A DNA stretch of 64,000 nt from Temnothorax longispinosus (Eukaryota > Arthropoda > Insecta > Hymenoptera > Formicidae), in NCBI RefSeq assembly GCF_030848805.1, contig NC_092359.1, positions 919,001-983,000 on the forward strand, given 5' to 3'. The position numbers and the translations under genes are program-made. The notes under the pieces are model-generated. The model worked only from the letters and a program-made list of their open reading frames with translations, was not told where the DNA came from and made no database searches. Below are positions 24,160-39,062 of this stretch, one piece after another. Every line of letters begins with the position of its first letter. The stretch's first letter is position 1.

Positions 24160-27100
24160 ACCTCAGAGAAACACTCACACACAGTGCTTAGTAGTAGGTG
24201 GTTATACATACTCGTTTTATGTATAAGTTTTAGAGTATTAGCGTCGTGTGGATGAGAACGAGAGAGAAACAGGTGGGGAGTACGGTGGAGGGTACGAACG
24301 AAGTGCGAAGGGAAGGGAAGGAGATATCAGGGTAGGTTAAAAAGGTGAAATTGATTTCGAGGGTTTAAAAATGCGAAACGCGCGGGGGCCGTATGGTAAT
24401 CGAGAGAAAGAGAAATACGAAAAAAGAAACAGGTATTGTGGGGCAGGGCTCGCACTCACGTACGATCGTACGGAGGAGATTTCAATGTGCGGGCACGATG
24501 TGTACCTTAATGTAACCCCGTAAGTTTAATAATTAGGATGTTACCGTTTGACGAGCATCGACGTATTTATTCTCGGGCGAGGCGGCTCCCCGGAGGATCG
24601 ACGGTTCTCGGGGCTCGGTATAGGTAGAAAGAGTGAGAAAGGCCTGAGGGATCGCGAAGCGATCTAACCGCGTATTATAATAACCATTACACTTCGTGCT
24701 AGTCAGTACTCAGGTGGTCTCCATTGCCGCGCATACGTGCCGATGATACGCGCGTATGTAATGTGTCTCTTTCGTTTTCCTTTTTTTTTTCTTTTTTTTA
24801 TATAAGACGTATTTATTAGGTAGTAAAAATGCGCTTTCGCAGGATCGGATTCTCTGACTCTCGGCAATTCTCCGCGAGGATGCACCGTCCGAGAGGGTAT
24901 TTTACGAGATGTTACGTAGCTTCGCGTAAAGTCTTTTATAGTTCTCCGAGAGATTCCGGGTAAAATCGGGAATAAGAATAAAAGGTTTTTTGTCTGATAA
25001 AAAAAATTAAAGATACTTAAATCTTCGCATATACATAAATAAATATATATATATATATACACAGCTTTTACACTTTACAATACGTGAGACATCAGATAAT
25101 TATTCAGAAGCGCGTGATCGCTCGAACATCGCGTTTGATTAGGTTCTTATGCTTACGCTAAGGTTCTTACGCTTTTTGTCGTTGATTAGTTGACGCTCCT
25201 GGGAAATATTCCCGCGCGAACATTGAGGATTACATCGATACGAGAGCAAACACGATGATAGAAGAAGAAACGGATGCAGTAACATCCGTTATTTTACTTT
25301 TACCTTTGTGTCATGAAACATCGATATTGTTAAATTCTCGTTCCAAGATTCAATATTACGAAAAAATTATATACTTTGCAGATTTATCGCGGACTGGGTC
25401 TCTTTAGAACTTTGAAATTCTAAAAGAGAAAGCTTCTCCCGTTCTTGCATGTGCTTCGAGGACGGTGCATGCGACCGGTATGTGATACGGATTAATGACA
25501 AGATTGGTTGACGTTCGATCTCAAGTCAGATTAAGGAATCACGCATCTAGTCTACGTGCAAGCTGCCGCGTCGTCGGTGCGGTTTTACGCGAAAGATAAA
25601 GAAAAGATAAATATCGGTAGTGAGAAGCTAAAGGTGGACGCGACGACGAGCGCGGCCAAGTGAAACGGCGCGAAGCAGGCGAACCAGATTCCTCACGCTC
25701 GTTCGCGCGATTGTCGTTGCCATTCTTTTGAATGATGATTCGGTTTATCGAAACATTGATTGTATCGTAGACAAGATCCTGAAGCGATTCTCCGTAGCTG
25801 CTCGTCGCTTTGGTGGAATCGTTATCCCAACGAGACTTTGCACGACCGCAGCTCAAGGAGTGCGTCCGCAAGTGTAAGTAGTTCAGAAATCGTTTTCCGA
25901 AGGTGATTCTCTGCGATTATCCGCAGAGATCACGTTATCGAAGTGATTTTTCGCACCCGCTTCCGTCACTTCTCTCGAGTGATCTTTCACAACGGGTAGC
26001 AGTCCTTGATCCGCAATTGCGAACTCGCCTGGGACGACTTCTAAACGGAGAACGATCGATGGATCTCCAAATGGCGCGAGGCGAGCGTGAGGACGCGGAT
26101 CGCGCGTACTTAATTGTGAGTGAAGCGATACGGTTAAGGGTAGATTTAGTCAAGGAAACCAAAAAAAAAACATTTAAACATGTATGTTGTCCTATTTATG
26201 TGTACCTTTTTGTGTCTAGTCCGGGAGTTGCGAGAAGACGCGCGAGGGCGGAGGATACTGTCCCTCGGAAAAGTCGCGCGCGACTCCCACGAGCGTTGTG
26301 GATTTTCTTTTTCTAAGACATTACTTTATTTATTCAGAGCCGTCGCCGATTCGCGCGCGAATCCTTGCTCGATGAAGAACGCGGAGGCGTTGGGCGTCTC
26401 GGCGAGGCGCCAGGATCTCGAACGTTAGTGCAAATTAAGGCGTCGACGGGCATTAAAACGTCGCCGCGTAAGCGCAAACTCGCTGATCGGAGGGTGTTCG
26501 AAGAACGATTGGTCTCCACCTTCATCGCTCATGATTATATCGCAGCACTATTATATACTAGAATGTCGCAATAGAGCGCAATACGTTTGTACGTGCAGAC
26601 AGCACGTACGAGGCGTTTCCCTCGATTGATTCGCACGAGCGAACGGTGTTCTTTATTCGCAATTTGAAATATATATTTCGCGTGCTTGTCGCGCGAGCAC
26701 CGATAGAATATTAATAGATCGTTATTGATTAGAGAGTAAATTAACGGCGTACTCTGATACGCCACTTGCCGCGAATGAGTTCGCAGCTTGACAGCTGTAA
26801 TTTCATGCGGATACGTGAGAGATGAATCGTATCTCGACGCATCCTCTCGGTGGTGAGACGCATCCCATCAGCGAGACGCCCGTTTTTCGGGACGTTTCAT
26901 ATTACATATGTGCGAATACACATTTGCCATTATAATAATTATTCTTCTCCTTCTCACTATTATTGCCGTATTATTATATGATTATACTTATTATTCTGAT
27001 TACTATTATTATTGCCATCGTCATCGTCTCATTATTATTATTAATTAATTATTATTATTATTACTTATGATCGTGTATATTTTCTGTGTCTCGTCTAGTA

Positions 27101-28635
27101 GCTTCGTGTAACCTCTAACACCTCATTACTTACTCTCGTATAATAATATTAGAAAAGAATATAAACAAGTACTTCTCTCACTTGCTCACTTAACATCGCT
27201 CTACTGTCGCCACTTTCTGCCAACCGCTCTATAACTATTACGTTGCTACTACCGCTACTGCTGTGTTACCACCACTACTACCACTTACTACTACTAACTA
27301 CTACCGACTATTTATTTATTTATTTAATTATTAAATAACATAACAATTTATTATGTTTTATTTAAGGATTAAACTGATTTGTGTTTGGTTCAAAACGTCG
27401 TTTGTTTTATTTCTATTAAAAATGTTTCAGTTGCCATTCACCCGGCATCCCGACCCTCCCTATGATCATCGCCGATTCGTTCCTCCTCTCGACCTACTCA
27501 TCCACCCTCCCTCATCGACATTTCACGATCTCTTCCTGACATTCCACGAGTTACAGACTGATGTAATAGCGATGTAAAGAATGACGAGCCGCTCGACCTC
27601 GATGCACGAGACACCGCTCATGGATCCTGGTTCGTAGCGTCTTTATTATTTATAATTACTATTAACATGGTCGCGAACACCGCCATAGGTACAACCGAAT
27701 CGAGCGCGAATCACGAATTGCTCGTTTTAATTATCAAAATCCGCGGAAGATGCTACCGCATGTTTCCCGGTGCAAGATGGTTTTGGAGAAAAAATTATTT
27801 TTCAGCGCACACTTTGTTGGCGGTGTTCACGACGGAGCGTAGAATGGTCTAGAGATTACTATGCGTAATTCGAGTTTTAAGCTAGTCCTTATATAATATT
27901 CCATTTATTACTCTTGGAGCTTGTTTTATGTACGTTCCAAAGAAAATCGTGATCGAAACAATTGCGTTGACTGCGTTGTAGAGGGATGACTCGATACAAA
28001 GTGGAGAAAGAAAATCGAGTCGAGTTCGATGATCTCGACGTGAAAGTAAATATTTCATTACATTAAGAGAGTGTACAAATCGATTCTTCGCAAGGACAAT
28101 AGTCCCTCGAAATACAAACTCCGCGAGCTAACGTCGATTCAACGTCGACGTCCAGATACGACCATCGAATCATTCCTGCCGTTTCAAGGGACTTAAAATC
28201 GTCGATGACGATTCACGGATCCTCGTTCGAGCGATTCACGTCGGGTGAAAGAGAGTCGAACTTCCGGGAGTCTAGCAGGATGTCGAGTTACTTGCGTATC
28301 TTCCGCGATGATGGGTGATTCGGAAGGTGAGCAAGGTGATTTAATATTCGGCCGCTTCGAGTATCGGTGCGATTGAGCACTCGTTGATCCTTGAAGTCCG
28401 AAAGGCATTCTTTCTGGATTCGATCTCGATCGAATGGTCCGAAGGGAGTCGCGTCGCTCGAGACGCGAGGCGTATAGATGTAAAATAATAGGGCGGGCGG
28501 AAGAGAGAAAAAAAGAGAGACGTGGACGCGAGGACCATGGTTCTCGGATAGCCAAATCTGTCGAGAACAGACTGAAAATGTCTGCTAAAAATTTTGTCGA
28601 TAGAATGCCAGCAGAAATATAACAGACTCTACTAA

Positions 28636-28745
28636 CAGAATATAATGGCAAATTGATTGCAGAAACTGAGCAAAATCTGCCGTTTAAATGTTTACCACAA
28701 AATGACAGATTCTGCTCGGTTTCTGCCATCAGATTATATTGTCAG
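28636..28745. repeat. Imperfect inverted repeat
   Basis: The core arms 28659-28679 and 28706-28726 match at 19 of 21 positions (GCAGAAAC(T/C)GAGCA(A/G)AATCTG). Weaker pairing extends outward through AATATAAT. Further CAGATT/AATCTG motifs flank it to about 28800, suggesting a decayed fold-back element. Confidence 0.75.
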
Positions 28746-28965
28746 GCTCCGTGATATCTGAGAAAATCTGCTGCCAATCTATTATGCGGGCAGATTGCTT
28801 AATGAGAAGTGATTCAAGATTAAAGAGGGAGATGCGAGAGGGAAGGATAGTGACCGGGCGATTAAAGAGTAATGCGAGCCCTACCCCACTCTTAGGGGGT
28901 GCCGACTCGCTCGCAACAATTTGTCGACCGAATTAATGTCGTAGGCGCAAGGATGGAGAGAGGCG

Positions 28966-29035
28966 AGTTTGAAAGAGAAAGAGAGAAAGAGAGTGAGAGA
29001 GAGAAAGCGCGAGAACGAGAGAAAGAGAGGGAGTG
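28966..29035 (+). repeat. GA-rich microsatellite
   Basis: Interrupted GA/GAAA tract on the + strand. Confidence 0.9.
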
Positions 29036-29869
29036 AAAGGGAGAATGAGCACGCTAATCTACTTAAATATAATATTACATACGATTATTATATATACGTT
29101 AGATATACATTATGTGTATTGTATTTATGTCTCAATAATCGTTGTTAGTTATATCGCTATGATGATGATGATAATGAGTATGATAATTACCGATGACTTC
29201 GGAGAAGGGGAAGGAACATAAAACGCGGAACTAGACATGCATACACACGGTACATATATTACCACGCGCGCAGCAGCGCGAGCTTAGCCTGTGCGATCTG
29301 CGAAGTTATCGATTCTTGTATCGCGATATTCGAGAACAACTCTTCTCTTCTTTTATTTAATTAAAAATTAATTTAGATACAGATACGTTTTATTTATATA
29401 TATATATATATCACATATCAAACTTTTCGAAGCAGACGCATTTCTAATTTTATTAAATTTAACTTGCGACAAATCGGCTTTCTGTCGCGAAGACTGCGTT
29501 TCTCTATGTCGGGCGTGCGAAGAAATAACGACGAATAAATAATGTTTAACGTACATGAACTCCTCGTGCATCTCAAATACGGTTCGTCCGAATCTCCGAT
29601 GTATATTCGATGTACTCGCCGACCGCACAGGCGCGCCCGTGGGACGCGGGGTCTTTCCCGACGGCAGGATTTCAAGGTGTATCCTGTGCAACATCTCGAA
29701 AGAGATACGAGAGCCTCGAAGTAGATCGGTACATTCGCGGTTTCTAACTGATTTCTGCGATGGACGAACGATATTACATTTATTAAACGATTTACATTTA
29801 ACCATTAGTCGCATTATCGATATTATTGTACTACTAACTAGCGCTCGTACCCTCTTATACTCGTAAAAA

Positions 29870-29925
29870 AAATGAAAGAGAGAGAGAGCGAGAGAGAGAG
29901 AAAGAAAGAGAGAAAGAGAGAGAAC

Positions 29926-29959
<34 letters not shown>

Positions 29960-29963
29960 AAAG
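29870..29963 (+). repeat. GA-rich microsatellite
   Basis: About 90 nt of GA and GAAA units on the + strand. It produces long but meaningless open frames on both strands. Confidence 0.95.
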
Positions 29964-32900
29964 AAAGGAAGGGCAGAGATTGCGGAGGACGGGAAAACGC
30001 GTGCTGGAAAAATCGAACGCGGCTCAATCTGTCGGACGACGATCGGCGCGCGATGATGGGAATTGAGTATTGTTGCGGGAAGGGCGGAAGTATAACGTGG
30101 CGGGATCAACGACGTTATTATTAGGTCGTTCTCGTGGCACCGTATTTGAGCGTGTAAGATGAGCCTCCGCGAGTCGTCGCGAGCGAATCCCTACTGACTC
30201 GGCGATCGACTTCGGAAGTACTCGAGGTACGGTATCGCGGGGATCTCCTATTGCTTGTTCGTCGGCGAAATGACCGGGACGTACTCGTCGTCGATGGGGA
30301 ATTTCTGAGGATCGCGAGACGCGCGATTCTATCGGCGCCGGATTTCGCGGGGACTTCGACGATGGGTCCTCTCGGGATAGCGCGGAATTGTTCGCGGAGA
30401 AAACGGTATTCTCGGCAGGGCGACGCGAAAGAGAGAGAGAGAGTGAGAGAGAGAGGGATGAGAGGGGGCTCGGCCGGATGGGAAGCAAGCCGGTACGGTA
30501 ACGAAACGAACGGTGATGTCGAGCATCAGCGTTGAGTTCGCTTTGCGTGCTCGGGAAGCTCGGACGTTCCGTTAATTCCATTGAGACTCGTCATATTCGT
30601 TGGCACGTCGCAAGAAATACGAACTTTTTAATGATATAAATTTCTCCTTACTCGCGTTCAGGTCGCCTTGGAAATATTAGCAATGTGGACGTTGGTAAAA
30701 GAAATCCCGCTTTATTCTATCTTCACCTGTACTATTACTTTAGAAGTATATTTTGAGACTTGCCGCATCAATCACTCATATTATCATCCTTACACCAGTT
30801 TTCATAATTTTCTGGTATCCATTGCTGATATTTCTCGATATATAAATTTGGAGATCGATTGACGTAAAATGCGCGCGATGTTTATTCGCCTCGCATCTGT
30901 GCAATATAAAAGCTCCATCGGTCGGCCGAGGCGCAGCTCCGGGAAAATCCAAAAGTGGTGCTGTAGTAAAAAAAAAACGTTATCTTTCCTCGCGAACTGG
31001 CGCCTCGCTGAAGACGAGCCGATTGTACGAACAATTTAAACAAAGAGGAAGCTAATTATATAATTAAGTGCAATCATAACAGTCATTGACATTGACGAAA
31101 TTAATTGTTCGGAGCTGGGAATGAAATTTCGAATGACAACGAAACCGACTTCGTTTCCTTTTTTTTTTCGCAATACTGATAATAATCAGTCAAAAGGATT
31201 CCAGCGATGGAATCGTTTTGCGAACGGTCTCGCTGAAAATTTGCGGCGTAATTTTCGTAATTTTCAACTCGATCTCGAGAACTCTCGCGGATGCGAGATC
31301 GGTGTCCGCGCACGATAATCCGCCCGAAGATTTTCAGCGAAATCGTTTCTCATACGTCGAAGCAGCGTCGCTGTATGCTAAAGTACGCACAATCGTCGCC
31401 AGTATGTGGCGGCGATTTGTTTGTTAGTTGTAAATCACGAGATTGTCCATAAATCATTGTCATTAATCGCATCGTGTCATCTATCGCAATCGTGGCATTC
31501 ATCCTAGGATCGTTTCGGTTTCGCTTTAAAGACTCATTCGTCGATTCGCTGACACACTGATCATCTCATATCTCGCGTCGTTATGTATTACCATCGAAAT
31601 GCCACGATCAAATCGTTTCATCAAATCGTTCACTATCACGCATAAATTCATATGCGACCATTCGTAATCATTATTCCATTTCATACATTAAATGCGGCAT
31701 AATAAATTTATTACAAGACTCATAGTCATTGATTCATTCACCCATCGTCATTATTCATCATTGATCACCGTCTTCCTTTGTGTTACGAGGAAAACAGGTG
31801 TAGCATATAGGGAAAATCCTTGTGATGAGAGAGAGAAAGAGAGATCATCCGATCTGCAATTGTGCCATCATTACGCCGGCATTAATGACCGAATAAACAT
31901 CGCCCGCCCCATGCTCTTTTTTCGATCCGAACACCCTCTCATCGCTCGATAATTCTCATCGTCCAGAGAATGGGAGTTACATCCATGAACTTTAATTGTC
32001 ATCATTACAGATTCCGCGAGCGCCCTTGCATGCATTTTTCTAACTGTCCGCGTTTTTACTTTGGTTTTCAATATGTTAAAAATTTCAAATAATTGCGCAA
32101 CTGTTACAAGTCACGATAAAACTGCATCTTCTTTTGAAATTAATTATCTCGATTCTTGGATCGGTTAATTTTTTTATGCGAGTCATGTTTTTTATGCAAA
32201 TTTCACTTGTGGGATACTATTTTTGCGCGGACTTGGGTACGCGCACGCACGCAAGCGTTTTCCGGCGTGTATGAATGCGGAAATCGTGCGCGGAACGGAA
32301 ACAGTGTCGTGAGGAAAACAGTAAAAGCAACTCTATAGCTCACCGTAGGCCTAACTAAGAAAAAAAATGAAAAGTATTTATGTACTGTCTAAACTAACTA
32401 ATTTAAAAAAATGCAGACAAGAAAGCGGGAGAAAGAAAGAGAGAGAGAAAGGGGATATCGTGCAAATAGGAGAAAGAGAGAAAGAGAATCAGAACGAATG
32501 CGAAAGAGTGAAAGAGTGAGAGAATGAAATAGAAAATATTTAAAATACTCGAGAAATTACTCCGAGACGAGCCACAACGATCCAAAATAAAAACTGATAA
32601 ATAACTCTGTAACAAAAAAAGGCGAAATAAGAAAGAAATAGGGACAGAGATTAGGTGGACGAGAAGGGAAAAGTATGTGAGTCCAGGGAATGAAAGAGAG
32701 AGCGTGGGGAATAAGCGGAAAGAAAGAGGAGAAGAGAGACAGTGAGATAATCTATAATCTTCTGTACATGTTTTGATTATTCTAATTATTAATTATCATA
32801 ACTTATAATAACTAATTAATTAATTAAATTAATTGATATCTATGAAACTATATTTAAACGAAACAAAAAAACGTGGTAGCTAGTCTGTCAATGGATGTAT

Positions 32901-35900
32901 AAATATTTAATTACGATAACTCTATAGTGATACTAAAAAAAAACAGAACAAGATAACTGCGCGAGGATGAACGAGAGAGCGAAAAAAGAGAGTCTGGAGA
33001 ACGATTGATGTGGTCTTGGGAGAAGAGAGCAAGCGAACGAGAGAATAAAAGCGAAAGAGCGAAAGGAGGTAGTATGAGAGGAGCGAGAATGTCACATGTG
33101 CACACTCACACACATACACATACACGCTCACACACAAACGTTCGAATACACGATATAAGAATATAAATGTAATTATTAAACTAACGAGAAAAAAACACAA
33201 AAAAACAACGGAAAGTCAAGCGCGCGAATACAAACACGAACAATTTCGAGATAAACGAAGATAACGGTTTTCTAACGGGTGTCCCGAAGATTTTCGTTGT
33301 ACGTTTAATGGAACAGATTTCGCAAATAATCGCGGGAAGGGGGGAGGGAGGGAAGGGACGAAGAGCAGAAGGGTAGAGTTCTTCCGGTCTATAATCTTCT
33401 ACTTGAAAGCAAATCGGGGTCCTCCTCGTGGCCAGGGTGCGAAAAACATTTTTTTTTTCCAATTTTTACGCGTTCCTGCGAGCTAAATTGATCGTCGTCA
33501 ATTGATTGCCACTGTAACAGCCGTGATTTGCCGCGTACATTCCGCTTTGAGTGAAAAGATCGTCATTTTGTTGCGGTCTTGCAAATCTGGCATGATTCGT
33601 TGGTAATTAAATTAAATTGACGATCGATCAACCTTATCGAGAGGGAAGCCCGCAAGTTCGTGCGATAATGTAGCAGCTACGATCAGCTGATATGCGGCAA
33701 AATATGCCATATTGCGTCTTAATCACGCAAACATCTCGTTTAATATCCACGTTAGGCGCGATGCAACCGCATCGGTCGTTCTCTTCTTTCCGAATCACGA
33801 TGGCGCCGAGAGACTCGCTCGCTCATCGATAAGACTGTTACCGAATCTCGCAACGACCGACGTTCGTAATTTCGCGTTTTTAATTAAGCTACTCGAATTA
33901 AGCGTCCTTGTGCGATTAGAGGAAGTTACTTGCACTTCGATGCGCGCACACGCGTGGCGACGCATTAGCGAGGAATCTCGTTTTACGTCGAACTACGAAG
34001 TACGAAGGTGGCTTCTCGACGAAGCTACCCTTCGAGGGGAAAGCTGGAAAGGGAAGTCTCGTGTTCTACGTTCCTCCTGATACCGGTCTTGACCGACCTA
34101 GCTGGCATATAGGGAGGAACATGCTCGGAAGCTTCGACGAACATCGGGAAAGTCTCTTTGAGGAGGACTTCTTTTTCCAACTACCCTCGAACTTTTTTTT
34201 GTTGGACAAAACGAAGTTTACCGCGTTCAGAATGATTGAAAAAACCGTGTACGATCGCTGCGTCTCCTAAACCAGGCTGGTCGAGATAGGTCCAGACTGG
34301 TTTAGTTCGGGACCAGCTTGTCTCATTGTCAGTCACTCCGATCGTATGCAGTCGCGGAAGATGAGGCCTACTCGAAACAGGACGTTTATTAGCGTCAACG
34401 CGAGATATAGAAGCCAATTGAAGATGATCTTTCTTCCCGAGCGTTTTTATGAGCATCTCGAGGAAGCCCGGCAGCGATCCTTTGTTCCCTATCAATGTAC
34501 GATGACGCGAATTAAATACGACTATTCAAATTCTATTCGGTACGATAGGCGATAAGCTAAAGCAGGTAGTTAGGTTTACTGTTAAATGTACGCTGAACGT
34601 ATCTTTGAAATATGCGGAGAACAACTGACCTCGCGATAATCCTCGCTTGCATTCCCGGCACGTTATCGTGAGTAAAATTAATATTCGTATACCGCACACA
34701 CAATCCGTTTGCGCAAATTTTTTTCAAGATTTGTATTGCGATCCGGTAACTCTTTTCTGATGCATCGCTTATTTCTTAAATCTACTTATGATGAAAGCAC
34801 AGCGGATATTATTTTCCACTCGCGACGTGTCGTGAATCAAAGTTAATAACTAAAGAAAAAGTAGTTCCGAAAGAACACGTTGTAATTCGTATAATTCGTG
34901 TAGAAGAAAAAGGAACGTTACTATTTACAAGGGCTTTGCTATTTACTTTGGCGTTTTTTTCCAAATCGTTCGTTTTACTATCGCGAGAGCGAAGTATAGA
35001 GAAAGAGACTAAGAGACTAAGAAAGTTAAGATTCATTAGCGAAGGGGCGAGAGGGATGAAGAGTTAGGGTACTTAATATTTTGACGAAATATTTGCGAGG
35101 TGCTTGTTGATGTATAAGTAAGATCAGAGGCCAATATCGATCATTTTATCGAAACATTCCATCCGAATCTTGAGGGTTATCGCGCGATACGAAAGACTTC
35201 CTTCTCTCGTCCACGATCTCATATTCCGCTCTTTTAGTCCACCAGGATCGGAATTGTTGCAATTGTTGTAATTTGAATTGCTTTTATTTACTTACTCATT
35301 AGAGCCTTCATGAATATATTTATTTTTGCTGTCAAAATAAAAATTTTAAATAATTGAGATTATTTATTTTTTGCACACAACGCACTGAAAATACAAGTAG
35401 ACTAAATTACGTGCTATTGTTCTGAGCAAAACAAATTTAAAAAACGTATCAGCAGAGAGCTCTTTCGATGCATACCTCTACTTGGATTATTAAATGGATT
35501 AAAAATAAGCCGCGTTAAAGACAGCTTGAAATATTTGATTTAAATTTCTTCGAAACTGGAACACTAATCAGTGTGTATATTCATTGCAGCACCTCGTATT
35601 ATTCGATATATACGAGTAATTTTGGACAAAGACGGATGATCGTTCACATACATTCCCGTACATTCCACAGCGCGTTAACCCTCTACGTACAAAAGCCACG
35701 AGAAATATTATATAATATATAAATATACATATGTGTACATGTATATACGCGCTTTTGATTATCGACTTCAAGTTATATATAACGTATTATCGTACTACCG
35801 CCAAAGATGTATATCCCTTTGTAGCAAAGGGCGCACATATTCAACATGGACTCGAATGGAATATTATTATTATTATTAAAGCAAAAAGACTGTTTCTTTT

Positions 35901-38282
35901 CTGGACTATAGAAAGAGATATTATCCAAAAAAGCAGTATAACCGCAAAAATTTATCTTAATTAAAAGTAACAAAATTCCATGCTTTAGCTTTAATATTGA
36001 TTTAAGATAAATGTTGAACAGTTACTTGATTAAAATTGAAACAAGTAATAGTCTATTCAATGAATTTACTCCATTTATTTATTCATTTATATTGAATAAT
36101 CAAGACAATTTTGTTACATGATATTTAAAACACTATGTACTTCTTACTTTTATCCGCAGCGACTGTTAATCCTAGAATGCTACTGTATGCTATGACATTT
36201 TTCTTAACGCGATACCATGTCAGTTTACAGTTAAGCAGATTGTTTGGCACATCGCAAAGTATCGGCAGCGTTCTAGGGCTAAAGCGAATGACGATTTTTC
36301 ATTGCGCGAATTATGTTTTGAGAAGAACGTCCAGATAAGCGAGCTAATAGTTTACCAGATGTTAAGAGATCGCCAACACGATCGATATTTTCCAATCTGT
36401 GCATTGGCGAGTCGTCGTTTTTGTCGCTCGATGGCCTCCTACTACTATATTATGACTACCAACAATTTTACCACTACGATATTATAACGTTGTATGTATA
36501 AGTGTTCATATAAAGATTATTGTCAGGCAGGCTAAAACGCAGTGCAATACTTCTATTTGGATATTTCCAGCCTTGAGGCAGTCATTAAACGGACAAATCA
36601 CGCCATTAGAAAAGGCAAAAGCGAGTGAGAAAAAAGGAAAGAGCGCACGAATGAATATGAGAAGCACTATAAGTTAGCGTTAAGCGGATTAATCGGGAAA
36701 AAGAAATGCGAGAGGCGAGAGAGAAAGAGAGAGAGATTTCCCTTTTCATTGAATTTTAGAAAAACATTGATACGATCGAAGCGCACAGTATCATTTTCTT
36801 TCGGTCGCATGATCCTGCGAGTGAAAGCGAAATAGCGTAAGACTGTTTCTCGCTTCGTTCGCCGAAGAATCTGAGATAAAAATCTGTCCGTATTTTACCG
36901 ATATTTCAACGATAATCGTAACTGTAAATAGACGAATGATCTGTTTATGCCACTTTGGACGAAATATATACGATTTCTTGAATAACTTACATCTCTGTAC
37001 TATCCGATTACTTTCGTTCTTGTTATGAGTATCAAGCTATTGACGAGATATCGAAGATCTAAAGAGCTCCAATCACGCACACCGCTTGATGCGCGACATA
37101 ATTTCCACGCGAAGATTTGTTTCACAATTTTGTTATGACCGGCGAGTAGATGCAATCGATGGATATAATCGAGGAGTGGACGGAAGACATTAAACACGCA
37201 CACTTTGAAATACGAAAATTGGTTTCATCCAATATTTCTTTCAATTTAATAATGATACTGTCTTTTCCTGTTAACTATCAGTCAACGAAAGAGAGTGAAC
37301 GCCAAATTACGATCTAGAGAAATGCATGAGAGAATTAACTTCGATTCGTGACTCTCATCATCTGTTTTTGTAATTTTTCTATAACTCAAGAAGTTTCTCT
37401 TAAAAAATGAATTAATTATGGAATAATGAAATTTGTTGAAATTTAATTTTTAAGTTCTTTTATACGGATAATAAGTTTTTAATATTTTAAAATAATTTTA
37501 CGATAAACTTGCATTTTGAAAATTTTTTAAAATTACGATTCTGTTTTTTTACCGATTTTTTTTTAAATATTGTCGGTCAACTGATGGAAAGATGAGGAAA
37601 CATGGAAAGTTAATCACGCACACGAACGAATCATAACTGGATGGTCATGAGGGAAATTACAACGTGATTAATGTTAAGACTTTTTTTCAACATGTTTTAT
37701 TTATCAGATCATCTAATCAATTTGCGTGTACGATTATCTGCGAGATCAATCTTCGATTGATGATAAAGAGAACAATGTATTCCGATATTCCTAATCCGAT
37801 ATTAGGAAAAAATATATAAAGCCATTCTTTTTTAAAAAATAATTTTGATTTTTTTTAAATAATGAATTTATTGTATTTATTATCGGAATATCTGAAAAAT
37901 TTTCAGACTATAATGATTACATAAATATGAGCATAATTATCAATTGAGGATTAATGAGAGACGAGAACGGATGGATTAATTAATTATCACGATTAATTAA
38001 TTAATTAATCACGCACACATTCAAAAACGATGACACACTCGCTTATCGATCCCACGTGTTTGTCTAATTAGCTGTCCTACGCGATTAATTGCCAGCTCCA
38101 GAAAGTGCGCTAGAAAATTATTCGTTTTCAGTCCGTTAATTGGTATGATCACATGACATAATGCTATATGGTAAACAATGTGATAAGCGGAGTATATGGG
38201 GCATCCTAGAGAAAAAAGAAAAAAGTTCACTGACATAAAATACCAATTAGTTATAATTATTCCTTTCTTTTACATATATACT

Positions 38283-38285
<3 letters not shown>

Positions 38286-38316
<31 letters not shown>
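38286..38316. repeat. AT dinucleotide microsatellite
   Basis: Uninterrupted AT repeat of about 15 units. Confidence 0.95.
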
Positions 38317-38320
<4 letters not shown>

Positions 38321-38958
38321 TTTTTAATGACAACGAGTATGTTTTATCAGTTGATCGATCGATTTGACCTTTAAACAAATTAATCGGCGTCGACGGCGTT
38401 AATTACACGATTTAGACGTGGGAACAAGGTAGCTTTTTAATTTTTACGCGTCTTCAAGGGAGAAGGATCGCCGCTGGATCTGGTATGCTATTATTGGAAT
38501 AAGTGATAAATTGACGCAACGTGTGCAGCGAAAAGGGCGAGGCGCTTAACGTTGTAGATACCGTAAGCGAAAGTAACGCGGATCTAAATAAAGTGATGTA
38601 TTTTATGACGGGTTTATACGGTATTAATAGCGATATTTACTGTAACCGAGTAATAAAAGCGGTATTAAGGAGGAGAAACCATGCGCGATAGCTGTACATT
38701 ATAATAAGGATAACGATAACGCTAAGATATTACGCGACGTGTATTCGCTAACGCGAAAGGTGGACAACGTGGGCGAACGAACATGATGAATAAGGAAAAT
38801 CGGACTGCTAATGCGATGGGCTTTTGTTCGAATATCGATAGCTTTCGAATCGCGTTCTGAATTGCTTCAAACATTATGCAAGAAGAGCACCGTGAAAATT
38901 GTGATGACCGGTTCAATCTTTTCACTCAGCTGTGAAAAGATCGTTTCACCGTTATTTG

Positions 38959-39062
38959 CCAGTAAGCAAGAAACGTCAAGAAACATTTCAATTACATTGC
39001 ATTAATGTTAAAACGTTGCTGTAATGTAGTTAAAATGTTTCTTGGTGTTTCTTGCTTACTGG
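38959..39062. repeat. 43-bp inverted repeat (fold-back)
   Basis: Arms 38959-39001 and 39020-39062 pair over 43 positions with a few mismatches. Outer ends read CCAGTAAGCAAGAAAC and GTTTCTTGCTTACTGG. The spacer is 18 nt. Probably a small non-autonomous element; it would be a strong hairpin in a long ELAV 3' UTR. Confidence 0.9.

Noticed and set aside
29368..30027. 219-codon open frame on the - strand
   Set aside because: It is driven by the GA microsatellite at 29870-29963, which reads as Ser/Leu repeats; no conserved segment.
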